Source: Benincasa hispida (taxonomy: Eukaryota > Streptophyta > Magnoliopsida > Cucurbitales > Cucurbitaceae). From it: a stretch of DNA of 64,000 nt. A model generated the notes under the pieces. It searched no databases. It was not told the DNA's origin and saw only the letters and a list, made by a program, of their open reading frames with translations. The DNA is taken from positions 62,601,214 to 62,665,213 of the forward strand of contig NC_052359.1 in assembly GCF_009727055.1 (NCBI RefSeq), given 5' to 3'. The position numbers were made by a program, and so were the translations under genes. Positions 33,418 to 45,159 of this stretch are shown here, in pieces (the first letter of the stretch is position 1; each line of letters starts with the position of its first letter).

Positions 33418-34900
33418 GCCATTTTAAGAGACAAGTTGAGGATCCCACATTGAAAAGATGGGATAATCTCGCTATCTTTAAAAGATACATGGTATTTCAT
33501 TTATTATCAATTAATTTTGATAAGTATGATTTATTGTATGATCGCAAGAAAAAAAAAAAAAAAAAAAAAGGCTAGTGTTGTTGGTAATGTTATTGGGATG
33601 TATTAGGATCGGTACACCTTGATGAAATGCTTAAAAATACAATGATTGTTTGAGAAGTGCTCAACCTTTTAGTTTTTTTTAAATTGAACATAAAAATATT
33701 ATTTCTACCAATACCCATGTATTTCTTTGTTTTGTTTTCTACTTTTTAGAATTGTTTTAAAATTCCAATCTAAATTTTGAACATTAGAAAAGGTAGTTTT
33801 GTTTTTATTTTTGAAATTTAGCTATGAATACAAATGTTTCTTTGGTGAATATGAAAACTATTGTAAAGAAATTGTGAGAAAACATGCACAAATAATAATA
33901 ACTCATTTTATGCTAGTAAAGATATTAAAAGTTGAATAGATAAATTGTTTTTTAATAGCAATAAAATTGAGATTTTTTTCCTGAGGAATTAGGAATGAAA
34001 TTAAAGAATGACAAGTGACTCAAATAAATTTAAAGTATACGTTGGTCCACTAATTAAGATTTTTCTATTTTCTATTATCATTTATACGTCAAATCGATAT
34101 TTCCAATAAAGTGAAAATAGACTCGGTCTTTTTAGTTCCACTTGTCGTTTGTGGCCAAGCATGGTAGGTTGTTCCACCTTCCAACTTTAGTATTAGATCT
34201 TGAAAATTTTCTGTCTAAGGGATTGCTCAACACGATTCTAATGAGTTGGTGTCATCGACCTGTTAGTCGTCAATGCTATATTTTGAGTCTCCGAGCCTAC
34301 ACACTTTTCAATGCAAATATTAACATTTTTCAATATGTAGTTACATTCGTCAATATGGAAAATTTTTTGTATTAAAGAAAAATCGACTCAAAGATCATCT
34401 CCATACACACAAATTCATCTCTTAAGCTTGAAAAGTTATTCAATGAAACTACCATACTATGACTATCTTTTAATAATAGCTAGATGTAGATTGAAAAATC
34501 TATATGCTCTGCAAGTTAGTCTCATCGAATAATTCCACTTAGCACAATTGTGATGAGTTGTGTCATTGACCTACAAGTCGATGCCATTTTGACTCTTCAA
34601 GTTTACACTTTTTCAACAAAAAGATTAACATTTGTCAATTTGTAGATATATTTGTTGATATGATATAAATACTAACAACAAGATTTTAAAACTTAATTTG
34701 AGAGTAAAATCTATCAATATATCTACAAAATTGAAATAACTTTTTAATAAATACTAACAATATAAATACAAACAACAAAAAATTTAAATAATTTTTATAA
34801 CGTTCTTTATTTACAAGAACATCCATCAATATAAGATATATCTATAAAATTGAAATTTTGAAATCGATATTAATATTCTAATCCTTGCTTCAATCGGACA

Positions 34901-34933
<33 letters not shown>

Positions 34934-35281
34934 TCAAATATCTAAAAGAAATATAAAAAAAAAATTGTTAGTATTAAAGAAAAATGATTAAATTATACGA
35001 ATTGTCTCTAAACTTTGTACTTTGTGTCAAAAATACCATTGAACTTTCAAATGTATTAAAATTACCCTTAAACTTTCAAAAAGAAATTTTAAAATACCAT
35101 TGTCGTGGATTTTGGATGTGTTAGTGTTTGGTTTCAAAAATGCAACTTTCAAAAAGTTTTAAAAATATCCATATTATCAATATATGAACACAAACCATAA
35201 TACTTATTTCAAATATTCTTGAACTTTTAAAAGTTACATTAATATTCCTAAGACATATATGGACATATATAAGAGTGGTTT
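33418..35281. other. AT-rich non-coding stretch with poly(A) runs and an old duplication
   Basis: Contains A-runs at about 33549-33570 and 34902-34931. A worn direct duplication at about 34227-34360 and 34548-34672 shares 'gatgagttg.tgtcat.gacct', 'agtcg' and 'attaacattt.tcaat'. A family of 'aaactttcaaaa' boxes at 35010-35250 looks like a dispersed non-coding repeat. No gene seen. Confidence 0.5.
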
Positions 35282-35738
35282 AAAAATAGTTAAAAGCTTT
35301 TAAATGCTTCCACTCTTGAATCGACTTTATTGAAGATGGATCCGAACTCTTTATCTGAAGACTTAAGAAGAATACACCCGAAAGATGATGAAAAAGGAAC
35401 TAAATCCTCGAAAGACCAAATCCTTACCTCCCCCTTTAGAGTTGAATAAAATGGCTGAAGAAAATAATTCCACCTGAAAGAGCATTTGATGATCCCTCTA
35501 AAAAGGATAAAGAAACAAAGCAACCAAATGTTTTCCCATCAGAAGATTACCTTAATTTAGCAGGGATTGCTCCTTCTAAAGAACTTAAAACCGGAAAAGA
35601 AAGGGATAGTCAAACATCTCATCAGTCTCAAACATTAAATTCTCCACATTTAATCAAAACAAAAGAGACACCTATGTTTTTTGAAAACCAGAAAACTGTG
35701 CTTCTAGAAGAAACTACTGACTCAATTACTAATTCACA
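35282..35738 (+). pseudogene. LINE (L1-type) end of ORF1, decayed
   Basis: ATG-led fragment MDPNSLSEDLRRIHPKDDEK from 35336, followed by stops and shifts. It directly precedes the endonuclease frame, the position of ORF1 in plant L1 elements. Identification rests on position only. Confidence 0.4.
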
Positions 35739-36509
35739 TTGAAAATACTTTGCTGGAATGTTCGAGGTCTAGGGAATCCTCGAACATTTTGGTCATATTC
35801 CCTAATAAAACAAGAAGATCCAACTGTCCTTTTTCTTTCTGAAACAAAATGTAATGAAGCTGTAACTACACGTTTAAAAACTAATTGCAATTTTTCAGGA
35901 TGCTTAACTGTTCGTTGGTCTTTATTTATTGTGGAAAAAAGAAGGGTAATTGTAATTGGTAGAATTTTTAAGAATAATAAAAGTGTATAACATCATTTTA
36001 AAAAAATTGTAAATATAGACAAGTCTATCAGCAATAGACTTCTATCGTTGATAGACTCTTACCAGTGATATGGTCTATCACTGATAATTTAGTCATATTT
36101 GCAATTTTTTTACATTATGTTATATCTGCTAATACTTTGAATCTAATATCTATATTTACAACTGTCCAAAAAAGAAACTACTGTCAACATGCTCTCTTAC
36201 TCTCAAAACTATGTTGACTCTACTCTTGATTGGAATGACTATTTTTTCACATTCACTGGCTTTTATGGTTATCCTGAAACACATAAATAAACATCTAACT
36301 TGGAATCTTTTAGAAAATCTCTATAATTCTAGCAATACTCCATGGCTCTGAGGGGTGATTTCAATGAAATTCTATGGGACTACAAAAAATTTGGGGGTCT
36401 ACTAAGAGAAAAATCTTTAATGGGAAACTTTCGTGCTGCTTTAGATAAATGTAAACTTTAAGACCTTGGTTATAGAGGAGGAAATTTCACTTGGCATGGA
36501 ACATGTTCG
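35739..36509 (+). pseudogene. LINE (L1-type) endonuclease domain, interrupted
   Basis: MKILCWNVRGLGNPRTFW and FLSETKCNE are the first two motifs of the apurinic-like endonuclease of plant L1 elements (the N and E are metal-site residues). After a ~187-bp insert (35988-36174) come FTGFYGYPETHK, GDFNEILWDYKKFGG and GNFTWHG, in the right order. The domain nicks target DNA. A stop near 36290 and others kill it. It is cut at about 36510 by a copia element and resumes at 48342. Confidence 0.85.
35988..36174. mobile_element. Small inverted-repeat insert in the LINE endonuclease
   Basis: Begins taacatcattttaaaaaaattg and contains 'gtctatcagcaatagacttc', 'gttgatagactc' and 'ggtctatcactgataa' boxes, then tatttgcaatttttttac, the inverse of its start. 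The tail 'atctatatttacaactgtcc' follows. It sits between two in-order endonuclease segments, so it is an insertion. I associate this sequence type with cucurbit genomes from memory; no transposase. Confidence 0.6.
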
Positions 36510-36773
36510 ACTAAGATCTTCTTGTTCACAATCACAAATTACTCAGAATTAACGGTCAAGTACAATTCAAGAGTCAAGGAATATTGTATGCTGAGGCTTG
36601 AAACTCTTTTTTTGTTTATCTGATGGCAGCTCAATCGTGTAGACGAAGCTCCAAGAACTAAATGATAGTTTAATTATGTAAATGATAGGACGAAGTGTTA
36701 GACGATCGTGTAGACGACAATTGATTAGAGCTAAACAATCATATAGACAACAACTGAAGAGCTAGACAATCAC

Positions 36774-39268
36774 TGTAATGACCCGACCCCCTAGGACTTA
36801 AGTTAGGTCGTTACTAAAATACATGCATGCATAGAACTTAAAACAACACTCTTTTATGATGAAATAAATGCTAAATAGATAAGGGGAATGCAAAAGTCCT
36901 TTATTAAATGCAAATATTAAAAACAATAATAGGGTACCCATAAATCATAAAGGTTAATAAATAAGTATGAAAAACAATTCTTAATAATAAGTTTCAAACA
37001 TCAAAACTGAAAATTTAGCAAAAACATGAAGGAAATCTAAGTCTTGTGAGCAGAAGCATAAAAACTGGTCCCAGAGGCTCGATCACAGATTCCGCTTGTC
37101 ATTCGTCGGTGCGTCCCTACTCTTACCTGAAACAACAACATGAGAAAGAATGAGTATAAAATACTCAGTAAGTAACCCCACTACTAGGGTTAGGCTAGGC
37201 ATCTATGTCCTCTAGATACCTACCTCTGGTGAAACCTATAGACTACTCTAGTCCTCATGGGACACATATACACATGAAACAAAAAGGAGACTGAGTTCTA
37301 TCCTACTGTAGTTAAGTATGCCCACTACCTCTGGTGAATCCCGAAGGAAACACAATCTGGTGAATCTTGAAGGAGACACAAACTGGTGAATCCAAAAAAA
37401 CACAAACTGGTGAATCCCAGAGGAAACACAAGCTGGTGAATCCCGAAGGAAATACAAACTGGTGAATCCCGAAGGAAACACAAACTGGTGAATCCCGAAG
37501 GAAACACAAAATCTAATAGGCATCTAACTAATCAGTAAGGACACTTGCACAGTCTCAACATTATAATTATCACTATATGAATCTACGGCATACATATATA
37601 CCTCAATATCATGGCTCTACAACATACACATATACCTCAACATTATCAGATCAAATACAACCATATGGAATCACATATCATCTCATGCTAGCATTCAAGT
37701 GTCTATGTGCATAAATAAATCTTTCAGACCTCAAGCAAGAACATACATTAGTTATACTAAACTATCAGTTCATCATGCTGTCATTCTACCATAATATTCA
37801 TCCATCATGCTAGCATACATCCAATACCTGGCCCGTGGCAGTTCCAGTAGTAAGATTACTTACCTCAAATTTGGTCCCAAATCAATTCAAGTAATTAACC
37901 TTCTTACAACTCTTGGAAGACTTTGAATCCACCCTATAACATACATTACAAATATTAATTTAGCACCCCTAGTCCAAAAATAATAAATCCAAAGTTTTAA
38001 ACTCATCTTTGGGGTCTAAATCCAATTAACCAAATTAAATCAAATGTCCCCAAATTTAACTTACCGAAGTCGCGGCTTGGTTCGAGGTCAGTTCCAAAGT
38101 TTTATTTATTTGTCCAAACTGAATCTAAATCAAAACCAAAGTATAATAACTAAATTTTCAACGATTGCCCTTAATCAAAAAGGGAATCAAACCAACTACT
38201 CACCCAAAATACCATAATTGACGGAACTCATAATCTTGTCGGTAGCACCCAAAAGAATTTAAAATCCCTTCAAACTTTGTATCTAAAATCCAAAATCACA
38301 ATTAATCTAGTAATTAGGCCCATAATCGGTTGGTTATTCAAAACTTGAACAACAAATCCTCAAATTTCCAAGAAAACTCACCCAAACTAGTAGATCCAAC
38401 GAGTGGCAACGACATCCTGCTTGACGATGGTGTCGGAGTGGAGTCACACAACCTAGGCAGTAGCGACTCGCAACCAGAGGCAGCAAGCTACAGATTCGTG
38501 AGTCAGAGAGAGAGAGGCGGGCGTTTGAAGCTCGTCGTCGGCAGCGCGCCACTGGTGGGAGTCGGATCCAGCCAACTGAGGAGAGGTGTGTTGGGTCGCA
38601 AACGGTGAGGCGGCGCTTCAGATCTGGATTTTTCGGTGGAGTCGACACGGAGGACAAGGGCAAGCGACTGGATCTGTGACTGAGACAGCTAGAATGTGTG
38701 TCTCAGATCTGTGACTCGACGTCGACTTCAGCGGCTGGGAGGAAGCGCCAGCGCGACGAGTAGTGCGAAGGAGGCGAGCGGCGTGAGAGCAGGCGGGCAG
38801 AGGCTGGGTCGGCGGTGGACAACGCGGAGAAGAAAAGTTGGTGGGTCATCTTTGCGTGAGAAGAATAAGGGGAAGGGAAAAAGAAAAAAATAATAATAAA
38901 TAAAGAAATAAAATAAAATATTTTATTTTATTTTATTTTATTTCATTATATCTTATTTTACCTTATTTTATTCTCTTCCTTCCACTTTTAATCCCTTGTT
39001 CCTTTAAAATTTTCAACTAAAAAAAAAATATTTTAACCAACCCCCTCTCAAAATAAAATTAATTCCTGACATCAGTTTCAAATTAAATTTGTGTGACATA
39101 AAAAGTTCAATTTCAACAATTTCCCTCTGATTAAACAATTAAGACGAATCACCTCTTTCTTTGCGATCAAATCACAATAATTACACCTAAATTTCCAAAA
39201 TTCCAAAAATTCCCTTTAATACTAGAAAATACTAAAATGACATTAATAACAAAATTCGAGGTGTTACA
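36774..39268 (-). mobile_element. Solo Ty3/gypsy LTR (chromovirus family)
   Basis: On the minus strand it starts TGTAACACCTCGAATTTTG at 39268 and ends ...GGTCGGGTCATTACA at 36774, 2495 bp. Same family as the LTR ending at 11246. The host copia LTR continues on both sides ('gagctagacaatc' and 'tagacgattgga', compare 47938-47970). No primer site or coding region, so it is a solo LTR. A GC-rich block at 38400-38880 holds a chance frame. The flanking 5-mers (atcac, gtata) do not match. Confidence 0.82.
37325..37515. repeat. 26-bp minisatellite in the gypsy solo LTR
   Basis: About seven copies of a 26-bp unit with CTGGTGAATCCCGAAGG and AAACACAAA, the inverse of the repeat at 10529-10692. Because 26 is not a multiple of three, it gives similar FPSGFTSL-like peptides in all three minus frames. 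These are not genes. Confidence 0.9.
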
Positions 39269-39699
39269 GTATAGACGATTGGACATGGAGCTAAACGATC
39301 AAGTACACAATGCTATAGGAACTACATGATTGTATAAACGATACTTTAGTAAATGCTAAACGATCATGGAGTTAGAAAGAAAGAACACAAGAGTTTAAGT
39401 GGTTCGGCCAAAGGCCTACGTCCACTATGCAAATGGGGAGGGTCTCTTTTATTAATTCTTCTTCAAAATTATTACAGAACGAATGCCTTACTCTCTCTAG
39501 TTTTCCTTACTACTTTATCTCACATTCATTTTTATTTATATACATAGGCGCAATGGTCAACGATGAAACTCTAGTGGTTACAACACATAACAAAAAGAAG
39601 ACAACAGTCCAACTGCCTGCAATCTTGTTTTCTTGTCTTCAGTTATTTTAGTAACAATCTCCACCTTTGTAAGCATCTAGAGTACCCTTCCCTCTTTAC

Positions 39700-40313
39700 T
39701 TGTTGAGCTGACTTGAGCTAACCCTTTTCAGGTAACTTGGACCTGAGAAGGTCCAAGCATCAGCCAAGCTTGCTTAATGAAACTATTTTGGTTAGCATAT
39801 TAGCTGCATTGTCTGAGGTATGAATCTTGACTACCTCAACTTCCCCTTTTTTAATCTCCTGTCTGATGAAATGATATTTAATGTCAATGTGCTTGGTTCT
39901 GCTGTGAAACTGCTGGTTTTTAGATAGGTAGATTGTGCTCTAGTTATCACAATATATTCTAACCTTTGTTTGTGTAATGCCGAAATCATTTAGTAAACAT
40001 TTCAACCACAAACCTTCCGTCACAGCCTTAGACAGTGCAATAAACTCAACCTCTGTTGTGGAAAGGGCCACAACAAGCTACAAACTTTCCTTCTAGCTTA
40101 TCAAATTGTTTCCCCATAAGAAAACATGGCCTGATAGAGAATTTCTTCTGTCCAAATCTCCTGCATAATCAGCATCTGCATAACCATACACTTCATCATT
40201 GGATGGCTCATTCTGTCTATATAAGACCCTTGCATCCTTTGATGAATAGAGATACCTCAATATCCATTTGACTGCTTCTCAATGTCGTTTACCAAGGTTT
40301 GCCATGTACCTAC
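39700..40313 (-). pseudogene. Copia RNase H (minus-strand element)
   Basis: Minus-strand reading gives ADADYAGD, SWKESL, ALSTTEVEFIALSKAV (stops at two sites), IYCDN and HIDIKYHFIRQE, then DNAANMLTK near the end. It continues the RT frame that resumes at 42413 beyond a solo LTR. The catalytic D-E-D set is visible. Stops replace Gln and Trp codons. Confidence 0.82.
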
Positions 40314-42407
40314 TGTTGGAGTTGATGCCCTGAAGTCTCGTGTCCTATAGTTTGTAAACAGTTTATACGAACACTTATGTTGTATAGTATATGATATTTG
40401 ACTTCACATCCTGTATTTTGCCCAGTTGCATGTTTTATTTGCTTTACCACAAACCAATAAACTTAAAATCCCTGGTTATCTATATGTAACTCAAGCATGT
40501 ATGTGGTGACATACAAGTGGATCATGTCTAGAGTGATAACCAAAATGGTCTGTAGTATATGGATATATGAGGGAAACCTTATCCTGGTAACGCTACGGAT
40601 GTGGCCCACTTTGTGAAATGGTCAGAAGTGTTGTGACTTGTCACATATGGTCTGATCCTGATTATTTGTGTAGGGACATGCGGGGGGGGCGTCCTATACA
40701 AAGAGTTTGTATAAAACCTGACCACGAAGTGTTAACGTCTCGTTATATAACACCGTTCATGACAGAGACTTCACTTCACTAGGATGACCATAGGTAACAT
40801 GACCTCAATCATTAGTGAGTTGGAAACTCCTATCATTGAGGGCGGTCCTTTGATTTTTATGGGTGCGAGTGGCCAGGTCGCCGATTCAAACCTACCATTT
40901 TGGGGATTCGTCTGATTTGGGAGCTAGGAACTCAGCTACACAAGATGGAATTCACTCCTCCCCCGAGGCAGGGGTAAGTAGATAGATAGCTTCCTTAAGG
41001 GCTGATTCCAGGGCTTGAACGATGTGGCACCACATACCTTCTCTTGGCCCGAGAGATGTTCACACATAGTTGGACTATGTTGTATTGTTCATTAGAGGAA
41101 TCAGTGGTATTTAAGGAGTGAGATGTAACTACAGGGGCAAAGCGGTAATTTGGCTCAGCTGTACTTACAAGCATCTATGAAGGGTCATCGTACTCATGAT
41201 TGGTTATATCTGATGGACACAGAAATATATATGTGGTAAGAAGAGTTCAGCTGTTGATCTTTAGTGGAATTCCTGACAGTTAACGAATGGTGGATCTTGT
41301 GGCTAAAGAGTTTAGTCAGCTATTCACGGACCGTTGGAGTTTCGAGCCACAGGTCCATTAGGTCCCCTGGGTAGCTTGGATAAAGTCAAGAATCAATGTC
41401 TGGGTTAATTTGAAATGTTCAAATTGACAAGAGAAAGTTCGATTATATATAATATAATTGGCTAAATGTATGAGATACATTATTTTGGAGGAAATTAGAT
41501 ATAAATATGATTTATATCAAGTAGAGGAGAAATTACTATAATAGACATGTGATATCAAACTATGGGGTAAAAATATAATATGATTATATTTAATAATTTA
41601 ATTGGTTAATTATATGATAATTAACCTAAAAACTCTCTCGGATGTGCATTAGTGGGAAAACCGCGTCGGATATTGTAACCGAAGAATAAAAATGAAATTT
41701 TGTTTCATTTTGAAGTGTTTGAAAAGTTTGGATGGTTTTGCGTTCGCGTGGAAACGTAAACGATCTCATAAGTCGAGAGCCTATACGATAGTCCCTCAGT
41801 GCCTAAACGATCGCATACCTCGCGCCTAAACGATCGCACGCTAATTCCTAAACGATCAGATAACTTTCCTAAACAATCGTATAGTGTGTCATATTTGCTA
41901 AACGATTGTCTACTTTTTCCTAAACGATCGTTCGGTAAAACCTACACAATCGTGTAGTGTCTTCTAAATGATAAGCACTAAGCTCTACGATAGCTTCCTC
42001 TTCTCTCCACTTGCTTATCGTCTACACGATCAGTTCTTCCTCCTACCTCTACCAAACTCACCAAAGACCACACTTTGGGTTCTCACTCCGAGAATACCAA
42101 GGGCTTCTTTTTGGTGATGTCGTCCCTACTGCGTTCATTGTTTACGGTTGTTCGTGCTGCTGTAGCCGACGCATTTATTGGGCGTTTGTTGATTGGGTAG
42201 AGGTCTTCTGTTGCGTTGAGTTCCAAAGCTTGAAGAGCGTCTTCAACTAGTATGAGAACTCTTTCCCTTACATTTTAGTCTAAGCATGTCGTTAATTACT
42301 GTTTGTTTACATAACTGTGTGTTCGAATGTATATGGTGTATTTCGGTCATGGTAAAATTGGAAAGAGCCAAACGCGCTCATGGAACTCTTCGTTGAGAGA
42401 TCCTTCA
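40314..42407 (+). mobile_element. Solo copia LTR (long family) in the RNase H/RT coding region
   Basis: It starts TGTTGGAGTTGATG and ends ...GATCCTTCA, 2094 bp. Perfect CCTAC target duplications lie at 40309-40313 and 42408-42412. The same family as the split LTR at 14037-26829. 41756-42025 carries about a dozen 'aacgatcg'-type boxes. No internal region remains. Confidence 0.93.
41756..42025. repeat. Cluster of ACGATCGT-type palindromic boxes
   Basis: 'ctaaacgatcgc', 'cctaaacgatc', 'acaatcgtgtag' and relatives recur every 15-30 bases, around an often complete ACGATCGT palindrome. It lies downstream of the AT-rich promoter-like part of the LTR (41440-41620), so it is probably transcribed. Confidence 0.7.
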
Positions 42408-42412
42408 CCTAC

Positions 42413-43478
42413 TAACCATACTTGTACCGTAGGACATATCTAGTCTGGTAGAAGTCATTAGGTATATCAGAGATCCCACTGCTTGGGAATAGGGAACATC
42501 CTTCATATGGTTTATATGCTCTTCATCTATACTTTTTGGACTATTTGCAGCTGAAAGCTTGTAGTGAGGTGCAAGAGGAGTGCCAACTGATTTAGCACCC
42601 TCCATTTTGAACCTCTGCAATATTTTTGCACAATATTCTAACTGACTCACTTGCAATTTGTCCTGTTTTCTGTCTCTTTTAATCTCAATACCTAAGATCC
42701 TTCTTGATTCCCTTAGGTCTTTCATATCAAACTCTTTCTTAAGAAGCATTTTAACTTGCCTCAACTCTTCTTTGGAACTCCCGACCAGCAGCATGTCATC
42801 TACATAAAGAAGTAGATAAAGCGCTTCCTTGAACCTACTAGAGTTTGTATAAACACACCAATCATATGAGCTTCTCTTGAACCCCATTTTGGAGATCACT
42901 TCATCAAACCTCTCATACCAACACCTTGGTGACTGCTTAAGGCCATAGATAGACTTATTTAGCAAACACACCAAGTCTTCTTCTCCCTTTTTCACATACC
43001 CTTGAGGTTGCTTCATGTAAATGGTCTCATTCAACAACCTATGTAGAAAGGCTGTCTTCACATCCAATTGGTCTAACTCCAAGTTCTTTTGCACAACTAA
43101 GGAAAGGAGTAGCCTAATTGATGTATGCTTCACCACTAGAGAAAATATCTCAGTGTAATCAATACCTTCTTTTTGTGTGAACTCTTTTGCAACTAACCTT
43201 GCCCTGAACCTAGACTTTTGCACCCTTGGAATTTCTTCTTTGAATCTGTAAATCCATTTACATGAAATAGGTTTGTACCCTTTAGGCAAAGGTACTAGTC
43301 TCCAGGTGTCATTTTGGTTGAGGGACTTCATTTCATCATTCATTGCCTCAATCCACTGTCTAGCATCAGGGTTGTTTGTTGCTTCTTCAAAGTTGGTGGG
43401 TTCATTGTTGCTCACTGAAATTGCAGCACTTAAAGCTATACTAGCAAAGTCATATTCTTGGTATCTAGCCGGTGGCAC
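42413..43478 (-). pseudogene. Copia reverse transcriptase (minus-strand element), best-kept domain
   Basis: Open for about 355 residues on the minus strand. Motifs in order: NDTWRLVPLPKGYKPISCKWI, RARLVAKEFTQKEGIDYTEIF, VQKNLELDQLDVKTAFLH, SIYGLKQSPRCWY, LYLLLYVDDMLLVG (catalytic Y-V-D-D) and FDMKDL, then GIEIKRDR and YSQAVGSLIYLM. It copies element RNA into DNA. Sequence type agrees with the Tork/Tnt1-like branch. It is cut by the solo LTR at 42407 and continues into RNase H at 40308. Upstream is the integrase tail, past stops near 43516. Confidence 0.88.
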
Positions 43479-43517
43479 AATAGTTCTTCTAGGTCTGTCT
43501 CTTGCTAATGAATAATT

Positions 43518-44470
43518 CTATAAGTCTCCATGTGTCTCTACTTGTTCTCTTGACACATATTCACTGGTTTCAACAGTCTCATCACCTTTAACATCTAGAT
43601 TTTGAGAGGAAGTAGAAGCTCCATGATTATTTTGAGGCTCCACCTCAAACCTTGTGCTACTTGTCTTTGTCATAGATGTAGTTGGTTGTTCATACATCAT
43701 AAACATCTCATTCTCTCTGAATACCACATCTCTACTATTCACACATCACTTCTCAATAGGATGTCACAACCTATAACCCTTCACTCCCGGTGTAAAGCCT
43801 AAAAACATGCATTTTACAGCCCTAAGTTTCAACTTACCTTGACTTTGATGCACATAGCCTACACATCCAAACACCTCCAAGTGTTCCAGCTTAGGTGGCT
43901 GCCCTGTCCACCTCTCTTCAAGAGTTTTCAGCTTTATGGACTAATATTAGCACCTATTAAGAGTGTATATTATGTAGGAAACAGCTTCAACCTAATACTT
44001 TTCAGGCTAGAGCATTTGACAGCTGACATCTAATTCTTTCCAGCACTGTTCTATTCAATCTTTCAGCTACTCCATTTTGTTGAGGTATGTACCTCACTAT
44101 TTTGTGCCTTACTATGCCATGCTCCCTACAAAACAAGTTGAACTCCTCTCCACAAAACTCTAAACTATTATCAGTTCTCAAATGTTTAATATGTTTAGAG
44201 GTGTGCTTTTCAATCAAGGTCTTCCATTCTTTGAATCTACTAAACACTTCATCTTTAGATTTTAGAAAGTAAACCCAACTCTTCCTTGAGTAATCATCTA
44301 CAAAGGTAAGAAAGTATCTTGCTCCATTTAGAGATGGATAGTGAGTTAGCCCCCACAAGATTGAATGCACATATTCAATGATCTTTTTAGAAGTGTGATG
44401 TTCTTTGGGGAAACCTTGCCTTGTTGCTTTGCCTATTATGCAATGTTCACAAAATTTTAAGTTGTCTATA
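43518..44470 (-). pseudogene. Copia integrase (minus-strand element)
   Basis: 44370-44002 is open on the minus strand: GARYFLTFVDDYSRKSWVYFLKSK with the first catalytic Asp, then HLRTDNSLEFCGEEFN with the second, and IPQQNGVAERLNRTVLERIR with the Glu. This D-D-E core joins element DNA to the target. The C-terminal part (43930-43518) is frameshifted and includes the linker MNSRDVVFRENEMF. CEHCIIGKATR-like zinc-binding residues lie near 44440. Confidence 0.85.
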
Positions 44471-44490
44471 ACTCCCCTTGGAAGAATCCC

Positions 44491-45150
44491 CTATTTTGAG
44501 AGTACTTGCAGCCCCCTCACACTAATATGAGAAAGCCTTTTGTGCCATAACTCATCTTCTGTGGGTTCTTCATCAGTTGCCATCAAGGCCGAATGTGCCA
44601 TTTGCACATCTTTGATGACATACAAGCCGTTCACTTTGGTTTCCACCAATACTACTTTAGAGTCTTTAATTATTTCAAAGGTGCCTTCCATACCTCTATA
44701 CTCATAGCCAATTGCATCAAACATCCCCAAAGATAGGAAATTTCTCTTCAATGTAGGAACATGCCTCACGTTCCTAATCAACTTCACTGAACCATCTAAA
44801 ATTTTCAAGGATACAGACCCTATTTCAGCAACTCTGCAAGTGTTGTTGTTTCCCATGTAGATCGGTCCTCCATCCCACTTCTTGTAGGTGCAAAACCATC
44901 CTTTAGATGGTGTCATATGGACTAAATAGCCAGAATCTATCACCCAGTTCTGAGTCTCTATAGTATTTTGCTCTCCACCTTCTTCAATTGTAGCCAATGC
45001 ATCTGAATACACAAGGGAATTCTCCCCTACAGCAGCCTCGGTCTGTTTTCCACCCTTGTTTTGTTGGTTCAGCTTCCTCTTCAAGGTATAGCAGTCCTTT
45101 TTCATGTGTCCCATTTTGTGGCAAAAATGGCACTTAATCTTGCACTTATC
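44491..45150 (-). pseudogene. Copia zinc knuckle, protease and pre-integrase (minus-strand element)
   Basis: The knuckle CHFCHKMGHMKKDC (C-X2-C-X4-H-X4-C) lies at about 45140-45095. The protease site is NWVIDSGYLVHMTP, with D-S-G kept. IRNVRHVPTLKRNFLSLG and LWHKRLSHISVRGLQVLSK (pre-integrase His motif) follow. Open from 45114 to 44491, then a stop before integrase. Confidence 0.85.
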
Positions 45151-45159
45151 ACCACCATT

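Noticed and set aside
37248..37523. Repetitive Phe/Ser-rich proteins in three minus frames (FPSGFTSL, FLRDSPVC)
   Set aside because: Product of a 26-bp tandem repeat in a gypsy LTR; every frame is open for the same reason.
38330..38893. Arg- and Gly-rich frames in the GC-rich block
   Set aside because: They lie inside a solo LTR on both strands, with no domain; GC content alone explains the lack of stops.
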